A stretch of DNA of 64,000 bases. It comes from an uncultured Muribaculaceae bacterium. Its GTDB lineage: Bacteria; Bacteroidota; Bacteroidia; Bacteroidales; Muribaculaceae. Positions 62,389 through 64,000 of this stretch are shown in pieces (positions within the stretch are counted from its first letter, which is position 1; the number at the start of each line of letters is the position of its first letter). Made by a program: the position numbers and the translations under genes. The notes beneath the pieces are model-generated. The model was given only the letters and a program-made list of their open reading frames with translations. It made no database searches and was not told where the DNA came from. Location of the stretch: the NCBI GenBank assembly GCA_934675575.1, contig CAKUQQ010000007.1, positions 1 to 64,000 on the forward strand. The letters are read 5' to 3'.

Positions 62389-62396
62389 TAACTTTG
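62389..62396 (+). promoter_or_regulatory. -7 box (TAACTTTG) before ileS
   Basis: TAACTTTG followed by CGAA, 39 bases before the ileS ATG. A TTG lies 22 bases upstream, a little beyond the usual spacing. Confidence 0.45.
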
Positions 62397-62434
62397 CGAA
62401 TTATAACTCAGAGTAATCAAAAAGGTCATATTTT

Positions 62435-64000
62435 ATGAAATTCAAAGAATATAGCAAGTTCAATCTTTCGGACGTGAATAAGGAAGTTCTGAAAGAGTGG
62501 GACGATGAGAATGTGTTTGCCAAGAGCATTGAACTAAGAGAGGGTGCGCCCAGTTTTGTGTTCTATGAAGGACCACCGTCGGCCAACGGTATGCCTGGAA
62601 TTCATCATGTGATGGCCCGTACGATTAAAGACATTGTGTGCCGCTTCAAAACCATGAAGGGCTACAAGGTGCTGCGCAAGGCCGGTTGGGACACCCACGG
62701 ACTGCCTGTGGAGCTTGGAGTGGAGAAAACCCTGGGCATAACCAAGGAAGATATTGGCAAGAAAATCACAGTGGAAGAGTATAACAAGACCTGCCGCAAA
62801 GAGGTGATGAAATACACCAAAGAGTGGTCGGACTTGACACACAAAATGGGTTACTGGGTTGACACCAAAAACCCATATATCACATATAAAAACAGCTACA
62901 TAGAAACTTTGTGGTGGCTGCTTAAGCAGCTATATAACAAAGGTCTGCTCTATAAGGGATACACAATCCAGCCATATTCGCCAGCCGCAGGAACAGGTTT
63001 GAGCTCACACGAGCTCAACATGCCAGGCTGCTATCGTGACGTGAAAGACACGACGGTGACGGCTCAATTCTTAATCACAGAGCCAAAGGCGGAGTGGACA
63101 AAGTGGGGCAAACCATATTTCCTGGCTTGGACCACAACTCCGTGGACATTGCCGAGCAACGTGGCATTGTGTGTTAACCCGCGAGTTGACTATGTGGCGG
63201 TGGAAACATATAACCCATATACGGCAGAACCAGAAACCGTGATTTTGGCAGAGGCACGCATAGGCGCGTATCTGAAAGCCGACGGCGAAGTGAAAGAGGG
63301 CAACTTGCCTGAATTCAAACGCGGTGACAAGGTTGTGCCTTATAAGGTGATAGACCATGTGAAAGGTGCAGACTTGCTTGGACTTCATTATGCGCAGCTG
63401 ATGCCCTGGGTGAAGCCGTGCATGATGGTGGGTCGCCACAGCGCAGCTTGGGTGAACGAGTATGCCGAGGCTCATGCTGACAAGGTGTTTGGAAGCGAGG
63501 ACGGCCGTTATCAGTATGTGGAAATGGCCGATGAGGCATTCCGCGTGATACCGGGTGACTATGTGACCACTGAGGATGGAACCGGAATAGTGCACACGGC
63601 CTCAACATTTGGTGCTGATGATGCCAAGGTGTGTAATGATGCCAATGTGCCAGCACTCTACTTGATTGACAAGAAAGGTGCAACTCGCCCAATGGTTGAT
63701 TTGCAAGGAAAATATTATGTGGTTGACGAGCTTGACAAAAATTTCGTGGAGAAATGTGTGGATGTTGAGCTTTACGGACACCACGCCGGCGACTATGTGA
63801 AAAACGCATACGACCCGAAATACACCGTGAACGGTGTGTGGGACAGCAAGGCCTCTGAAAAAGATGAGGACTTGAATGTGGTTATCTGCATGGAAATGAA
63901 GCAAGACGGCACAGCATTCAAGATAGAGAAGCATGTGCACAACTATCCACACTGCTGGCGCACAGACAAGCCAATCTTGTATTATCCGCTTGACAGCTGG
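62435..64000 (+). CDS. ileS: isoleucyl-tRNA synthetase, N-terminal part (runs off the window)
   Basis: The first 522 residues of a class I aminoacyl-tRNA synthetase charging tRNA-Ile. There is no stop codon up to the window end. The HIGH region is in GPPSANGMPGIHHV near residue 45, followed by KDIVCRFKTMKGYKVLRKAGWDTHGLPVE and YSPAAGTGLSSHEL. The editing (CP1) domain begins with WTTTPWTLPSNVAL near 230 and includes DGTGIVHTASTFG near 375. The KMSKS motif and anticodon domain lie outside. The full protein would be about 1130-1150 residues by family norm. Confidence 0.97.
   Translation, partial: MKFKEYSKFNLSDVNKEVLKEWDDENVFAKSIELREGAPSFVFYEGPPSANGMPGIHHVMARTIKDIVCRFKTMKGYKVLRKAGWDTHGLPVELGVEKTLGITKEDIGKKITVEEYNKTCRKEVMKYTKEWSDLTHKMGYWVDTKNPYITYKNSYIETLWWLLKQLYNKGLLYKGYTIQPYSPAAGTGLSSHELNMPGCYRDVKDTTVTAQFLITEPKAEWTKWGKPYFLAWTTTPWTLPSNVALCVNPRVDYVAVETYNPYTAEPETVILAEARIGAYLKADGEVKEGNLPEFKRGDKVVPYKVIDHVKGADLLGLHYAQLMPWVKPCMMVGRHSAAWVNEYAEAHADKVFGSEDGRYQYVEMADEAFRVIPGDYVTTEDGTGIVHTASTFGADDAKVCNDANVPALYLIDKKGATRPMVDLQGKYYVVDELDKNFVEKCVDVELYGHHAGDYVKNAYDPKYTVNGVWDSKASEKDEDLNVVICMEMKQDGTAFKIEKHVHNYPHCWRTDKPILYYPLDSW

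Overview
This 64 kb window looks like ordinary chromosome of a gut-type Bacteroidales bacterium (Bacteroidota). The family cannot be fixed from sequence alone; Muribaculaceae or Prevotellaceae would fit. The evidence is: promoter-like boxes of the Bacteroidota type (TTTG, about 19 bases, TAnnTTTG) in front of many genes; several secreted proteins ending in a type IX-secretion-like C-terminal domain; BspA-like leucine-rich repeats; a GGGtGRT/NifU-like pair; a DUF4251 protein; and a full set of lipid A/LPS genes (lptB, lptD, lpxK, kdsC). No phage, insertion sequence, CRISPR array or rRNA operon was seen. There are two tRNA genes, tRNA-Gly(CCC) and tRNA-Arg(ACG).

Layout. 1-7.6 kb: a PfkB sugar kinase, an ABC-F ATPase, then on the minus strand radA, a SpoU-type RNA methyltransferase and the GGGtGRT/NifU-like pair. 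7.8-12.4 kb (minus strand): a lipocalin-like lipoprotein, an ECF sigma-factor operon (secreted small protein, sigma factor, anti-sigma, Spy-like protein, esterase), a translationally coupled pair of very small proteins, tRNA-Gly and a lipoprotein. 12.8-18.2 kb: GH38 alpha-mannosidase, ROK kinase, SIS isomerase, a mini secreted protein and an HD protein. 18.3-26.8 kb: lptD, a secreted protein of unknown function, nhaD, nitroreductase, a KdsC-like phosphatase, Maf, and an ATP-grasp-like protein converging on Maf. 26.9-33.4 kb: tRNA-Arg, a dipeptidyl peptidase IV-type peptidase, rpsA, and a phosphoesterase/PQQ-propeller protein.

33.4-34.0 kb is the largest gene-free stretch. It holds a broken coding remnant followed by an inverted pair of three-hairpin repeat cassettes. 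34.0-41.8 kb (minus strand): an S4 protein, pth, L25, an AddB-like nuclease, holB, lptB and udk. A promoter cluster at 41.9-42.05 kb, with three copies of one 15-base box, separates udk from a hemerythrin-domain gene that overlaps a LuxR-type regulator with a degenerate receiver. 43.6-47.9 kb: two large secreted glycan-active-type proteins. 48.1-49.7 kb: an MlaE/MlaF-like transporter pair. 49.8-50.8 kb: an AT-rich BspA-like gene whose natural signal peptide is interrupted by an in-frame TAA.

50.9-55.7 kb is an envelope/metabolic operon (sppA, lpxK, purine nucleoside phosphorylase, thiL). Then ddl-murF (minus), ligA, a DUF4251 protein, a CPBP protease and the start of ileS, which runs off the right edge.

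The points most worth a second look are the hairpin cassettes at 33.6-34.0 kb (stem sequences differ while the GGA loop and flanking TATA are kept), the hemerythrin/pseudo-receiver pair, the coupled microprotein pair at 11.3-11.7 kb, the nonsense codon in the BspA-like signal peptide, and the structured RNA-like segment at 47-132. All functional calls come from reading motifs in the translated sequence; no database search was run.
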